From NCBI GenBank assembly GCA_018064425.1, contig JAGHVF010000007.1:25837-89836 (forward strand): DNA of 64,000 bases, written 5' to 3'. Under the pieces are notes generated by a model that ran no database searches, had not been told where the DNA came from, and saw nothing but the letters and a program-made list of their open reading frames with translations. Below are positions 10,670 through 20,276 of the stretch, one piece after another. How positions within the stretch are numbered: position 1 is the stretch's first letter; each line of letters starts with the position of its first letter. A program made the translations under genes and the position numbers. The stretch comes from Candidatus Colinaster equi (lineage in GTDB: Bacteria; Bacillota; Clostridia; Lachnospirales; Lachnospiraceae).

Positions 10670-11938
10670 ATGAGTGAGAGAAAGTATATCTGTATTGACT
10701 TAAAAAGCTTCTATGCATCCGTGGAATGCGTGGAACGCGGTCTGGATCCCATGACTACCAAGCTTGTTGTGGCAGATATGAGTAGGACCAATAAAACGAT
10801 ATGTCTGGCAATAACTCCTGCTATGAAAGCTCTCGGAATACATAACAGGTGCCGTGTGTTCGAGATACCGGAGGGGGTTGAATATATTGCCGCTACTCCG
10901 CGCATGCAATTGTATATTGACTATGCTGCTAAGATATACAAGATATATCTGCGATACATATCCAAAGATGATATCCATGTCTACTCGATTGACGAGGCAT
11001 TCATGGATGTGACCGATTATCTTGATATGTATGATATGACTGCCAGAGAGTTGGGACAAAAAATTATTGACAATATTTTTTCTGAGCTTGGAATTCGTGC
11101 AACCTGCGGTATAGGAACCAATCTTTATTTGACCAAGATTGCTCTTGATATCTCTGCCAAGCATTCACCTGATTTTATCGGAGAATTGGATGAGGAGACC
11201 TATAGGCGTACGTTGTGGCATCATACTCCGCTTACCGATTTTTGGAGAGTAGGCAGAGGAATTGCCGGCCGATTGGCTTCGATGGGCATGCTTACGATGG
11301 AGGATATTGCCAAGGCAGATGAGAATGTTTTGTACAAGACATTTGGGGTTGATGCGGAATTACTGATTGATCACGCATGGGGCAGAGAAAGCGTTACAAT
11401 GAAAGACATCAAGAATTATCGTGCCAAGACCAATTGTTTATCGAGCGGACAAGTCTTATCGCATGATTATTCCTTTGAGGATGGCAAATTGATTGTTAAA
11501 GAGATGATGGACTTGTTATGCCTGGATCTTGTTGACAAGGGATTGGTAACAGAATCTGTTACTCTGTTTATCAGTTATTCAAATATGTCCTGTATTGAAC
11601 CGTCACATGGTACAAAGGCACTTGGTACCCCGGTTAACGCGGATATTATACTTGTACCGGCAATAGCGGAATTATATGAGAAGATAGCGTCAAAAAGAGG
11701 ACATATCAAACGTGTAAATATTACATGTAACAATGTAGCACCCGAAGAATATCATCAGTACAACCTTTTTGTGGACAGCGACGAACTGGCTAAGAATCGT
11801 AAGGTACAAAAGGCTGTATTGTCGATTAAGGATAGGTATGGCAAAAATGCCGTCCTTAAGGGGATGAATCTTTCGGAAAATGCTATGACAAGAATACGAA
11901 ACACACAAATTGGCGGTCACAAAAGCGGTGTGGAATAG
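10670..11938 (+). CDS. Y-family DNA polymerase (DinB/UmuC/ImpB-like)
   Basis: ICIDLKSFYASVECVERGLDP; VYSIDEAFMDVTDYL; FWRVGRGIAGRLASMGMLTMEDIA. Confidence 0.93.
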   Translation: MSERKYICIDLKSFYASVECVERGLDPMTTKLVVADMSRTNKTICLAITPAMKALGIHNRCRVFEIPEGVEYIAATPRMQLYIDYAAKIYKIYLRYISKDDIHVYSIDEAFMDVTDYLDMYDMTARELGQKIIDNIFSELGIRATCGIGTNLYLTKIALDISAKHSPDFIGELDEETYRRTLWHHTPLTDFWRVGRGIAGRLASMGMLTMEDIAKADENVLYKTFGVDAELLIDHAWGRESVTMKDIKNYRAKTNCLSSGQVLSHDYSFEDGKLIVKEMMDLLCLDLVDKGLVTESVTLFISYSNMSCIEPSHGTKALGTPVNADIILVPAIAELYEKIASKRGHIKRVNITCNNVAPEEYHQYNLFVDSDELAKNRKVQKAVLSIKDRYGKNAVLKGMNLSENAMTRIRNTQIGGHKSGVE

Positions 11939-11947
11939 GAGGCCTTG

Positions 11948-12133
11948 ATGTCAAGAAATAAAATGCCTGCATCGGAGAGGGCAAAGCAGTTTATGCCTTT
12001 TTCGGCACTAAAGGGATTGCCGGAAGCATTAGCCCGCGCTGAAAGAGAAGTCGAGCAGGAGAAGGCAATGGAGACAAAGGGTGATGCAGATATGGAATAT
12101 AAGGAATATCTGGCACACAACGAGAATGATTAA
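11948..12133 (+). CDS. YolD-like small protein
   Basis: ASERAKQFMPFSALKGLPEAL motif, 9 bp after the Y-family polymerase stop codon; TAGGAGG RBS. Confidence 0.75.
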   Translation: MSRNKMPASERAKQFMPFSALKGLPEALARAEREVEQEKAMETKGDADMEYKEYLAHNEND

Positions 12134-12177
12134 CAGTTCAAAAGGCGAAGAAGCCTTTGAACGGAAAGAAGAAGACA

Positions 12178-13188
12178 ATGGCAGATGAGAAAAAATTTGC
12201 AATATTGATTGATGCTGACAATATTGCACCTAAATACATAACCAGCATATTAAATGAGATATCAAATAAAGGAATTATTACATATAAGCGTATATATTGC
12301 GACTGGACAGGTAACGGGGCTTCGTCCTGGAAGAGAGTTTTGCTTAAGAATTCACTGTCACCGGTGCAGCAGTACAGTTATACCTATGGTAAGAATTCAA
12401 CAGATTCGGCAATGATTATTGATGCAATGGATATTCTCTACGGAGGAGATGTTGACGGCTTTGCATTGTGTTCATCTGACAGCGATTTTACCAGGTTGGC
12501 GGTAAGATTGCGTGAAGCAGGCAAAATTGTAATAGGACTTGGAGAATCAAAGACACCCAAGCCATTTTGCGAAGCCTGTAATGAGTTCAAATTCTTAGAC
12601 AGAATTATGGACGATGAAGAGGATGATAAAGAAAAATCGACCGGAAAGAAGTATGATAAGGGCGGCGAAAATAAGACTGAGTCACACACAGATGCAAAGT
12701 CACGCAAAAATGACGACCGCGACAATGAATCTTCAATTACACCGATTGAGAAAATTGCAGCGTCACTTAAAGATATTATATTGGAAAACAGTAATGAGAC
12801 CAATGTTATAGATATGGGTGAACTCGGTAGCAGATTGCAGAAAAGATATCCTGATTTTGATACTCGAAATTACGGATACTCCAAGTTTTCAATATTCCTA
12901 AAGAAGTTTGATTTTATTTCGATGGAGCATATCGGTACGTCAATTAATGTATCGCTCAATGAACCGGGCAGCAATTCGACGCTTGAAAGCCGAATCGTTG
13001 AGATGGTTAGAGCTAACGGAGCAAAGGGAATCAACCTCGGAACATTGAGTTCTGACATTAAGAATGAATTCCCTGATTTCAATCCTAAGGAATACGGCTA
13101 TTCAAAGTTTGAATTGTATATAAGAAGTATCGATGCATTGGATATTCGTAATACGACCCCGCTTAATAAGAGAGTGTTCGTTAAATAG
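12178..13188 (+). CDS. NYN (LabA/DUF88-type) nuclease-like domain protein with two C-terminal OST-HTH/LOTUS domains
   Basis: FAILIDADNIAPKYITSIL; DGFALCSSDSDFTRLAVRLREAGKIVIGLGESKTP; duplicated YPDFDTRNYGYSKFSIFLKKFD / FPDFNPKEYGYSKFELYIRSID. Confidence 0.88.
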   Translation: MADEKKFAILIDADNIAPKYITSILNEISNKGIITYKRIYCDWTGNGASSWKRVLLKNSLSPVQQYSYTYGKNSTDSAMIIDAMDILYGGDVDGFALCSSDSDFTRLAVRLREAGKIVIGLGESKTPKPFCEACNEFKFLDRIMDDEEDDKEKSTGKKYDKGGENKTESHTDAKSRKNDDRDNESSITPIEKIAASLKDIILENSNETNVIDMGELGSRLQKRYPDFDTRNYGYSKFSIFLKKFDFISMEHIGTSINVSLNEPGSNSTLESRIVEMVRANGAKGINLGTLSSDIKNEFPDFNPKEYGYSKFELYIRSIDALDIRNTTPLNKRVFVK

Positions 13189-13304
13189 AGTTATTGAAAA
13201 GCGCGTAAGAAATGTATGCTATATCATACAGAGTAGAATGTAAGAAAGATATATGATATGATACATATTGCAACTAAAAATATGTATGTTTGGGGAGAAA
13301 CAAT

Positions 13305-14438
13305 ATGAGAAACAGTATGAACAAACTGCGCTTGATTGTATGTGCAATTATAGCAACAGTTGCACTTGGTGCGCTTGCGGGCGGAATGCAGGCTCATGCC
13401 GCTACATCAAAGAAAGGTATGGAAGTACATTTTATTGATGTGGGACAAGGAGATGCGACGCTGATAAAAAGCGGAGGAGAAGCGCTTCTTATTGATGCCG
13501 GTGACAATAGTGTCGGTACGAAGGTACAGTTATATCTCAAAAAGCAGGGTGTAACTAAGCTTAAGGCTGCAATATGGACACATCCTGATGCCGATCATAT
13601 CGGAGGAGCCGATGTAATAACAACCAAGTATGATATCGGTACGACATATGTAAGTGCCGCAACATCGGACACTGCCACTTATAATGATTTGACAGATGCG
13701 ATGGAGTATAAGAATATTACTCCTACAGTCCCTAAAGTGGGCGACTCGTTCACGGTAGGTGATGCAAAAGTAACTTTTGTCGGACCGACCAAGAAATACA
13801 CAGATGATAATAATTCATCATTGGTATGTCTGGTTGAGTGTGCCGGAAATAAATTCCTCTTTGATGGTGATGCCGAAGCAAAATCCGAAGCAGCCATAGC
13901 AAAAAAATGGGGTAAGGATATAGACGCGGACGTACTTAAAGTAGGTCATCACGGAAGTTCTTCATCAACGGACAGATCATTTATTAAAGCAGTAAGTCCC
14001 AAGTATGCCGTTATCAGTTGTGCAGAAGGCAACGACTACGGCCATCCGCATGCAGAGACATTAAATACACTCAGAAGCAATAACGTAGAATTACGAAGAA
14101 CAGACGAAGAGGGTTCTATTGTTGCAACCTGTGACAGTAATGGTATTACATGGAATTGTTCACCTTCTACTACATGGCAGGCAGGTGAGAAGCAGGGTAC
14201 ATACAAAGCAGAGGCAGAGGAACTTGCGAAACAGCAGGCAGAGGCGGAAGCACTTGCAATGCAGCAGGCGGACAATCAGGCCGCGCAGTCCGATGGCACA
14301 ATGGTGTGGCTGTCTGCAACAGGAGAGAAGTATCATTCGATAAACAATTGCGGCAGAATGAATCCGGCAAAGGCAAGACAGGTGACCGAAAATGAGGCGA
14401 TAGCACAGGGTTACGGGAAGTGCTCAAAGTGCTGGTAG
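13305..14438 (+). CDS. Secreted ComEC-like metallo-beta-lactamase fold protein with C-terminal CxxC/Ada-like tail
   Basis: VHFIDVGQGDATLIKSGGEALLIDAGD; WTHPDADHIGG; LKVGHHGSSSSTDRSFI; tail YHSINNCGRMNPAKARQVTENEAIAQGYGKCSKCW. Confidence 0.88.
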   Translation: MRNSMNKLRLIVCAIIATVALGALAGGMQAHAATSKKGMEVHFIDVGQGDATLIKSGGEALLIDAGDNSVGTKVQLYLKKQGVTKLKAAIWTHPDADHIGGADVITTKYDIGTTYVSAATSDTATYNDLTDAMEYKNITPTVPKVGDSFTVGDAKVTFVGPTKKYTDDNNSSLVCLVECAGNKFLFDGDAEAKSEAAIAKKWGKDIDADVLKVGHHGSSSSTDRSFIKAVSPKYAVISCAEGNDYGHPHAETLNTLRSNNVELRRTDEEGSIVATCDSNGITWNCSPSTTWQAGEKQGTYKAEAEELAKQQAEAEALAMQQADNQAAQSDGTMVWLSATGEKYHSINNCGRMNPAKARQVTENEAIAQGYGKCSKCW

Positions 14439-14471
14439 AAGCATAATTGGCAATATAGTATTATATGATAC

Positions 14472-14509
14472 AGTCGGTGACATGAAATTCAATGTCACCG
14501 ACTATTTTT
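14472..14509 (+). terminator. Rho-independent terminator
   Basis: AGTCGGTGACAT-gaaattca-ATGTCACCGACTATTTTTG. Confidence 0.9.
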
Positions 14510-14522
14510 GTGCTTAAAAATA

Positions 14523-14551
14523 GTGACTTTTGCGCTGGCTTACGATATACT
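14523..14551 (+). promoter_or_regulatory. Candidate sigma-A promoter of the four-gene operon
   Basis: GTGACT-N17-TATACT, just after a terminator and 36 bp before the ATG at 14588. Confidence 0.5.
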
Positions 14552-14587
14552 AGAAGTTGGCTAATTATGTATACCGGTGAGGACGAG

Positions 14588-17500
14588 ATGGCAAACAATT
14601 TTGATTCGGTCAGGGGCTCCCTGATTTTTTCCGAAACGAAAATTGAATTATCGATTCATACAGGAGAGACATACTCAGGCTCTTTTGATTTTGAAGAAGA
14701 GAACGGTCGTTTGATGGAAGGATGTGTATATTCTTCCTCTATTCGTATGCAACCGGAAGAAACCGAATTTAGCGGTAATAAGATTACGGTGCACTATACA
14801 CTTGATTCCGAAGGCATGAGACCGGGTGATGTTTTGAAGGGAGTATTCTCGATTGTTTCGGATATGGGAGAATACATTGTGCCTTTTGTTGTTACGGTGA
14901 ACTATGAAGTAATCGAATCTTCTTTGGGAAGTATTAAGAATCTGTTTCATTTTACCAATTTGGCAAAGAGTGAATGGAATGAAGCGGCAGTAATATTTAC
15001 GCATCCCGGCTTTATAGATATTATGACCGGAAATGATGCAAAGTATCGCAATCTTTATATAGGATTGGTAGGACACGGTAATCGCAATTACGCAATGGAT
15101 GAGTTCCTAATCGGTATCAACAAGAAGGGACGAGCCGAGTATTCGCTTAATACAACTGAGATCAATATCAGTAATCCTCAGGGAGAGGTGCCGATAGATA
15201 TAATGATTGAGCGAAACGGCTGGGGATATGCACTGTTTGCTGTTAAGGCTGAGGGCGATTTTATATCGCTTGAGCGAACAAGAATAGATGAAGATGACTT
15301 TTTAGGCAATGTATGCCGTTATACATTTACAATTCGTGAAGACAGATTACATGCAGGTTGCAACTTGGGTCGAGTTACATTCAAGCATCTGTATGGCAGC
15401 TTTTTTGTTAATGTGTCTGTTACCAATGTGAATTTCGCCGATAAGAGTTTGACCAGACATAGAAATAAGAGTGTATGTTTTTCACAGGTTAGATATTATC
15501 TTGATTATTGTGCGGGCAAAATCGGCAAGAATAAGTGGGTGAAAATGTCGGAGGATCTTGTTAGCCACAGGGCGAACATAGATGCCGATGATTATGTGAA
15601 TTATCTGTATCAGGCATATTTGCTGCTTGAACAGGAAAGATACAACGAAGCAAAATGGATACTTGATAAGAAGCTTGCGGATGTTATTGAGCAGGAAGCA
15701 AATGAGCTGTATTGTTTCTATCTGTATTTGATGTGCTTATATAACGTGGACGATTATTATACTCTTGAGATTAATAATCAGGTAAAAAGTATCTACAGTA
15801 AGGATTCCGACAACTGGAGAGTAGCGTGGGTACTTATGCATACATCGGATGAGATGAGACGTAATCCTGCCAGAATGTATGCTTTTGCCATTGCACAGCT
15901 TGCCAGAGGCTGTAACAGCCCGATATTCTATGTGGAAGTATTAAAATTACTCAATGAATCACCGTCTTTACTGGTGCATTTTGATGATGATGAAAGACGA
16001 CTGCTTAGATTTGCTGCAAAGAATGGATTGATGGGTGATGAACTTATGCGTCATGTGGCATATCAGGCAGGTAAAGTGCGCGAATACGATGAGCGCATTA
16101 TAAAGATGTTGATTGCCATGTATGATAAGAAACCGATGGATGAGACACTTCAGGCCATTTGTTCACAGCTTATGCGTGGCGAGAAAATAGGTACTCAGTA
16201 TTTTGAATGGTATAAACTTGCTACCCAAAACGGCCTGGATTTGACCAAATTGTATGAGTACTATATGTTGTCCGTTGATTTGCTCAGTGAGGAGCCGATT
16301 CCTACGGATGTACTTAGATATTTTTCTTATCAGTGCAATCTTCCTACCAACGAGACAGCATATCTGTATGCATATGTGGTTAAGAACAAGGAAAAACTGG
16401 ATGAAATATACGAATCCTACAGAGAGTCGATAGAGAGATTTATTGTTAAACAATTGTATGCCGGCAAAATCGGCCGTGATTTGGCATATCTTTATCAGGA
16501 AGTACTGATGAAGGAAATGGCAACGGTAGACAACATCAGACAGTTTGCCAAGCTGTTACTTGTTCATTGCATAAGAGTAAAGGATTCGACAATAGAACAC
16601 GTTATCGTAATGGATGAACGTATAAAGAGCGAGATGGTATATCCGATAAAAGACGGAGTGGCATATGTGACTCTAAACAGCGCAGATTATACTATTTTGT
16701 TGGAAGACAGAGTCGGTAACAGATTCTACGGAACGAAGGAATACAGTACAGAGAGATATTTCCTGCCTCGTAAGCTTTTACCGAAGATTGAGAAGTATAC
16801 CGAAGATACATTGCTTTTTGACTTGTATATTTGTGACGGTAATCCGGATTATATTACGGTAACGGATCGTAATGTGGGCCGATACAGATATTTGGAGCAA
16901 TGTGCGGAGGTTAGCGACAGCTATAAAGCATCTCTTAGATTACCGATTGTAAGATATTATCAGGAAAAAGATGACCCGGTCAGACTTAAGGAAATACTTA
17001 ATTCTACGGTAGATGCGGATGTGCCGTTTAAGGACAGAGATGAATATATTCGCCTGCTTATTTCGATTGGTGAGATTGACAGAGCATTTCAATGTACGAA
17101 ATATTACGGATTTGAGAGTATTGATTCCAATCTTACGGCAAGATTGGCTACACTTATTCTTGATAGAGACGGCATGCTCGAAGACAGGTACCTTACTTAT
17201 ATGATTGAGAATGCATTTTCTCATGGCAAATATAACGAATTGCTGTTGCAGTATCTTGTTAAATTCTACAAAGGATCTGTTAAGAATCTGCGCAATATCT
17301 GGAAGGCGGCTTCGGGCTTCTTTGTAGATACATACGATATATGTGAGCAAATGATATTGCAGTCGCTTAATACCGGCGCATACATCGGTGAAGAAGTACA
17401 GATTCTTAAGGAATATGTAGCAGGCGGTGCCAAGGCGGATGTTGAACTCGAATATCTTATTTACTTCGCACAGGAGTATTTTGTAAGAGACAGAATCGTT

Positions 17501-18127
17501 GACGAGTATATGTTTAGTGAGATGGCCAGGGTGTTTGATAATGAAAACACATTACCGGTCATATGTATGTTGGCGTATGTGAAATATTATGCCGACAATA
17601 ATGCTACTTCCAAATTGAGTGAGGAAGTAAGTTCTCATATCAGTTCGTTTATACAGGTTCTGTATGGCGGAAAGAATATATGTATGCCGTTCATGCAGCA
17701 ATTCGCGGATATTTCACCGGAAGCGGCGCAAATGTCCAATATGATGATGATTGAATACCATGGAGAGAGTAATTCTCGCGCGATAATCAATTATTGTGTT
17801 GTGAATGAACATATGGATACTACGGGATATACAAGAGAAGAGATGCTTCCTGTATACGGCGGAGTATTTGTAAAGTCATTCTTATTATTTTTCGGAGAGA
17901 GTCTGCAGTACTATATAACCGAAGAATATGATGGTATGGAGCAATTGACGGAAAGCGGAACGCTTAGCAGAAATGATGCTTCCACAGATCAGGTGGGAGG
18001 CAGATATGCAATGATTAATGATATTGCGATAGCCGATGCACTTAAAGATTATGATACGGCTCTTGAACTGCTTGAAGAGTATAAATATAAAGAATTTGTG
18101 ACCAACAATCTGTTCAGATTACAGTAA
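14588..18127 (+). CDS. Very large uncharacterised protein (resembles families I recall as DUF5717), beta-sandwich N-terminus plus helical repeats
   Basis: About 1179 aa from MANNFDSVRGSLIF; the ORF-track start at 14492 lies in the terminator, so the internal ATG after GGTGAGGA is preferred. Confidence 0.75.
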   Translation: MANNFDSVRGSLIFSETKIELSIHTGETYSGSFDFEEENGRLMEGCVYSSSIRMQPEETEFSGNKITVHYTLDSEGMRPGDVLKGVFSIVSDMGEYIVPFVVTVNYEVIESSLGSIKNLFHFTNLAKSEWNEAAVIFTHPGFIDIMTGNDAKYRNLYIGLVGHGNRNYAMDEFLIGINKKGRAEYSLNTTEINISNPQGEVPIDIMIERNGWGYALFAVKAEGDFISLERTRIDEDDFLGNVCRYTFTIREDRLHAGCNLGRVTFKHLYGSFFVNVSVTNVNFADKSLTRHRNKSVCFSQVRYYLDYCAGKIGKNKWVKMSEDLVSHRANIDADDYVNYLYQAYLLLEQERYNEAKWILDKKLADVIEQEANELYCFYLYLMCLYNVDDYYTLEINNQVKSIYSKDSDNWRVAWVLMHTSDEMRRNPARMYAFAIAQLARGCNSPIFYVEVLKLLNESPSLLVHFDDDERRLLRFAAKNGLMGDELMRHVAYQAGKVREYDERIIKMLIAMYDKKPMDETLQAICSQLMRGEKIGTQYFEWYKLATQNGLDLTKLYEYYMLSVDLLSEEPIPTDVLRYFSYQCNLPTNETAYLYAYVVKNKEKLDEIYESYRESIERFIVKQLYAGKIGRDLAYLYQEVLMKEMATVDNIRQFAKLLLVHCIRVKDSTIEHVIVMDERIKSEMVYPIKDGVAYVTLNSADYTILLEDRVGNRFYGTKEYSTERYFLPRKLLPKIEKYTEDTLLFDLYICDGNPDYITVTDRNVGRYRYLEQCAEVSDSYKASLRLPIVRYYQEKDDPVRLKEILNSTVDADVPFKDRDEYIRLLISIGEIDRAFQCTKYYGFESIDSNLTARLATLILDRDGMLEDRYLTYMIENAFSHGKYNELLLQYLVKFYKGSVKNLRNIWKAASGFFVDTYDICEQMILQSLNTGAYIGEEVQILKEYVAGGAKADVELEYLIYFAQEYFVRDRIVDEYMFSEMARVFDNENTLPVICMLAYVKYYADNNATSKLSEEVSSHISSFIQVLYGGKNICMPFMQQFADISPEAAQMSNMMMIEYHGESNSRAIINYCVVNEHMDTTGYTREEMLPVYGGVFVKSFLLFFGESLQYYITEEYDGMEQLTESGTLSRNDASTDQVGGRYAMINDIAIADALKDYDTALELLEEYKYKEFVTNNLFRLQ

Positions 18128-18145
18128 CATGATGGGGAATGAAGT

Positions 18146-19420
18146 ATGTTAGGAAGAAGTACCGGAATTGCGGTAGGGTATGATTTGTCAAATAAATATG
18201 CGCAGATTAGCTATATTTCTTCATCCGACGATAGCGGTAAGACGGTAAGCAATATACCGGGCAGTGAGGAATACAATATGCCTCTTTGTCTGTTTAAACG
18301 TAGCGAAGTAAATCAGTGGTTTGTGGGCAGGGAAACTGTCGGATACAGTACTACTGAAGAGGGAGCTATTGTTGACAGACTTTGGGAGAGAGCTCTTCTT
18401 GGTGAGGATGTGACAGTTGCCGAAGATACTTTTGATCCTATTGCTTTGTTGGGTCTGTACGTAAAACGCAGTATGGCATATTTGTATGCCGAAGTGGATA
18501 AAAAGGATATTAAGGGCATTATGTTCACGGTGCCGTCGCTTACCAAACGTGCTATAGAAGTACTTGAGATGATTTCGACCTCATTTGTGGATGCGGGTAT
18601 TAGTGTCGGTTTTCAGGGACGTGATGAGAGTATATTCTATTACACTATCAAACAACCTCAGGAATTGTGGCAATATGATACCTTTGTATTTGATTATGAA
18701 GACGGTGTAATTAATACATACAGATTTAATATCAATAAGAGGACAAAACCGTATGTAGCTTTTGTCGATAATGTTGACGAGACTAATTTAAGTGCGGAAT
18801 TGTCTTATGATGAATTGGATAATACATTTCTTGATATTGTCAGAAATACGACCGACGGACATATTGTAACTTGTGCTTATTTATTGGGTGAAGGCTTTTC
18901 AGGAGACTGGTGCAAAGAATCATTGCGTGAATTGTGCAGAAACAGAAGAGCATTTCGAGGCAATAATCTTTACAGCAGAGGTGCGTGTTACGCAATGCAG
19001 GAAAGATTACAAAGAGAAGACGGCAGCAGAAATATCGTATTCTTGGGCAAAGACAAGTTGCGCGCCAATGTCGGAATGAATGTGATACGTTGCCGTGAAC
19101 AGTCTTATCTTGCACTGCTTAACGGTGGTGACAACTGGTTTGATTCCAGAGTGTCAAAAGAGATGATTTTGGATAAGGGGAACAGTGTTAACCTTGTGAT
19201 AACACCTCTTGACGGAAGAAATGTCAAAGAAGTTACGGTTGTACTTGAAGGACTTGCGGAAAGAGAGCCTATGGCTACCCGAATAAGAGTAGAGACTATT
19301 ATGGAGTCTCAGAGCACTCTTAGAATAAATGTTACGGATTTGGGGTTTGGCGAGTTTTATCCGGCTACCAATCAAGTGTTTACCAAACAGATACAATTAG
19401 AGGATAATACCGGGTTATAA
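18146..19420 (+). CDS. Divergent Hsp70/actin-fold (ASKHA-like) protein (resembles a family I recall as DUF5716)
   Basis: Phosphate-1-like GIAVGYDLSNKYAQISY; phosphate-2-like VFDYEDGVINTY; adenosine-like LLGEGFSGDW...SRGACYAMQ; C-terminal beta-rich region. Confidence 0.65.
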   Translation: MLGRSTGIAVGYDLSNKYAQISYISSSDDSGKTVSNIPGSEEYNMPLCLFKRSEVNQWFVGRETVGYSTTEEGAIVDRLWERALLGEDVTVAEDTFDPIALLGLYVKRSMAYLYAEVDKKDIKGIMFTVPSLTKRAIEVLEMISTSFVDAGISVGFQGRDESIFYYTIKQPQELWQYDTFVFDYEDGVINTYRFNINKRTKPYVAFVDNVDETNLSAELSYDELDNTFLDIVRNTTDGHIVTCAYLLGEGFSGDWCKESLRELCRNRRAFRGNNLYSRGACYAMQERLQREDGSRNIVFLGKDKLRANVGMNVIRCREQSYLALLNGGDNWFDSRVSKEMILDKGNSVNLVITPLDGRNVKEVTVVLEGLAEREPMATRIRVETIMESQSTLRINVTDLGFGEFYPATNQVFTKQIQLEDNTGL

Positions 19421-19422
19421 GA

Positions 19423-20262
19423 ATGAGCAATGTAATATTGGCCCAGGGGGCATATTCGAAAATTCCATATTTTGCCGGTGAAAAATGCTGTAATTTGTAT
19501 TGCATCGAGGAATTGTGCTACTACGTTTATCACAATGCATATCTTTTGGATGACAGTTTTGTGACTATTGAGCTTGCAAAGTGGGTAACGGATGAGCTTG
19601 AGCTTAAAGATGTCGGAAGAGAAATCTCGCATATCGTAGGCAGAAGCGAGGCATTGGGTAAGTTGATTTGCATATTATCCAATAATGTCGGTTATTACAG
19701 TGAGGAAAAATGGAGCGAGCTTTTGGCAAGTGTCAGCTCCAATGAAGCGATAAGCGTAGAGGAACGCAGAAAGCGCAGAGCAGACAGTTTTCTTCTGTCC
19801 GGACGTCATGCATTGGCCAAGGATGAGTATGAGACGTTAATTGGTCTTATCGGTCCCGAAGATGTAAAACTGCGTGCGAAGGTATATCACAATCTCGGTG
19901 TATGTTATGCCCAAATGTTTATGTTCGAACGTGCTGCTCACTATTTTGAATTGGCCAATGAGACTTATGCCAATACAGAAAGTTATATATCCATGCTTTC
20001 GGCGATGAAGATGTATATGTCGCAGGAAAGATATCTTACGTATCTGGGCAATCATAAAGAGAGCTATGAAGATTCGCTTAATGTTGAGCGTAATCTTGAA
20101 ATGATTAAGAATACATGGGAAGCTTCACCTGCCAAGAAGTACTTGGGAGAAATAACAGCCATGAAAGACAAGGGTGGCTTATATTATGACGGAATAGACA
20201 GTATGACGGATGAAATAAAGGAAGTATATCGTGAAGGAATGCTTCGTAACCGTCCTGTATAG
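19423..20262 (+). CDS. TPR-like protein of the same operon
   Basis: AKVYHNLGVCYAQMFMFERAAHYFELANE TPR-like helix pair; starts 2 bp after the upstream stop. Confidence 0.65.
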   Translation: MSNVILAQGAYSKIPYFAGEKCCNLYCIEELCYYVYHNAYLLDDSFVTIELAKWVTDELELKDVGREISHIVGRSEALGKLICILSNNVGYYSEEKWSELLASVSSNEAISVEERRKRRADSFLLSGRHALAKDEYETLIGLIGPEDVKLRAKVYHNLGVCYAQMFMFERAAHYFELANETYANTESYISMLSAMKMYMSQERYLTYLGNHKESYEDSLNVERNLEMIKNTWEASPAKKYLGEITAMKDKGGLYYDGIDSMTDEIKEVYREGMLRNRPV

Positions 20263-20276
20263 AAGCGGAGTTGAAT

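Noticed and set aside
14492-14587. ORF-track N-terminal extension of the 1211-aa protein
   Set aside because: It starts inside the terminator hairpin and upstream of the candidate promoter; ATG 14588 has a better RBS.
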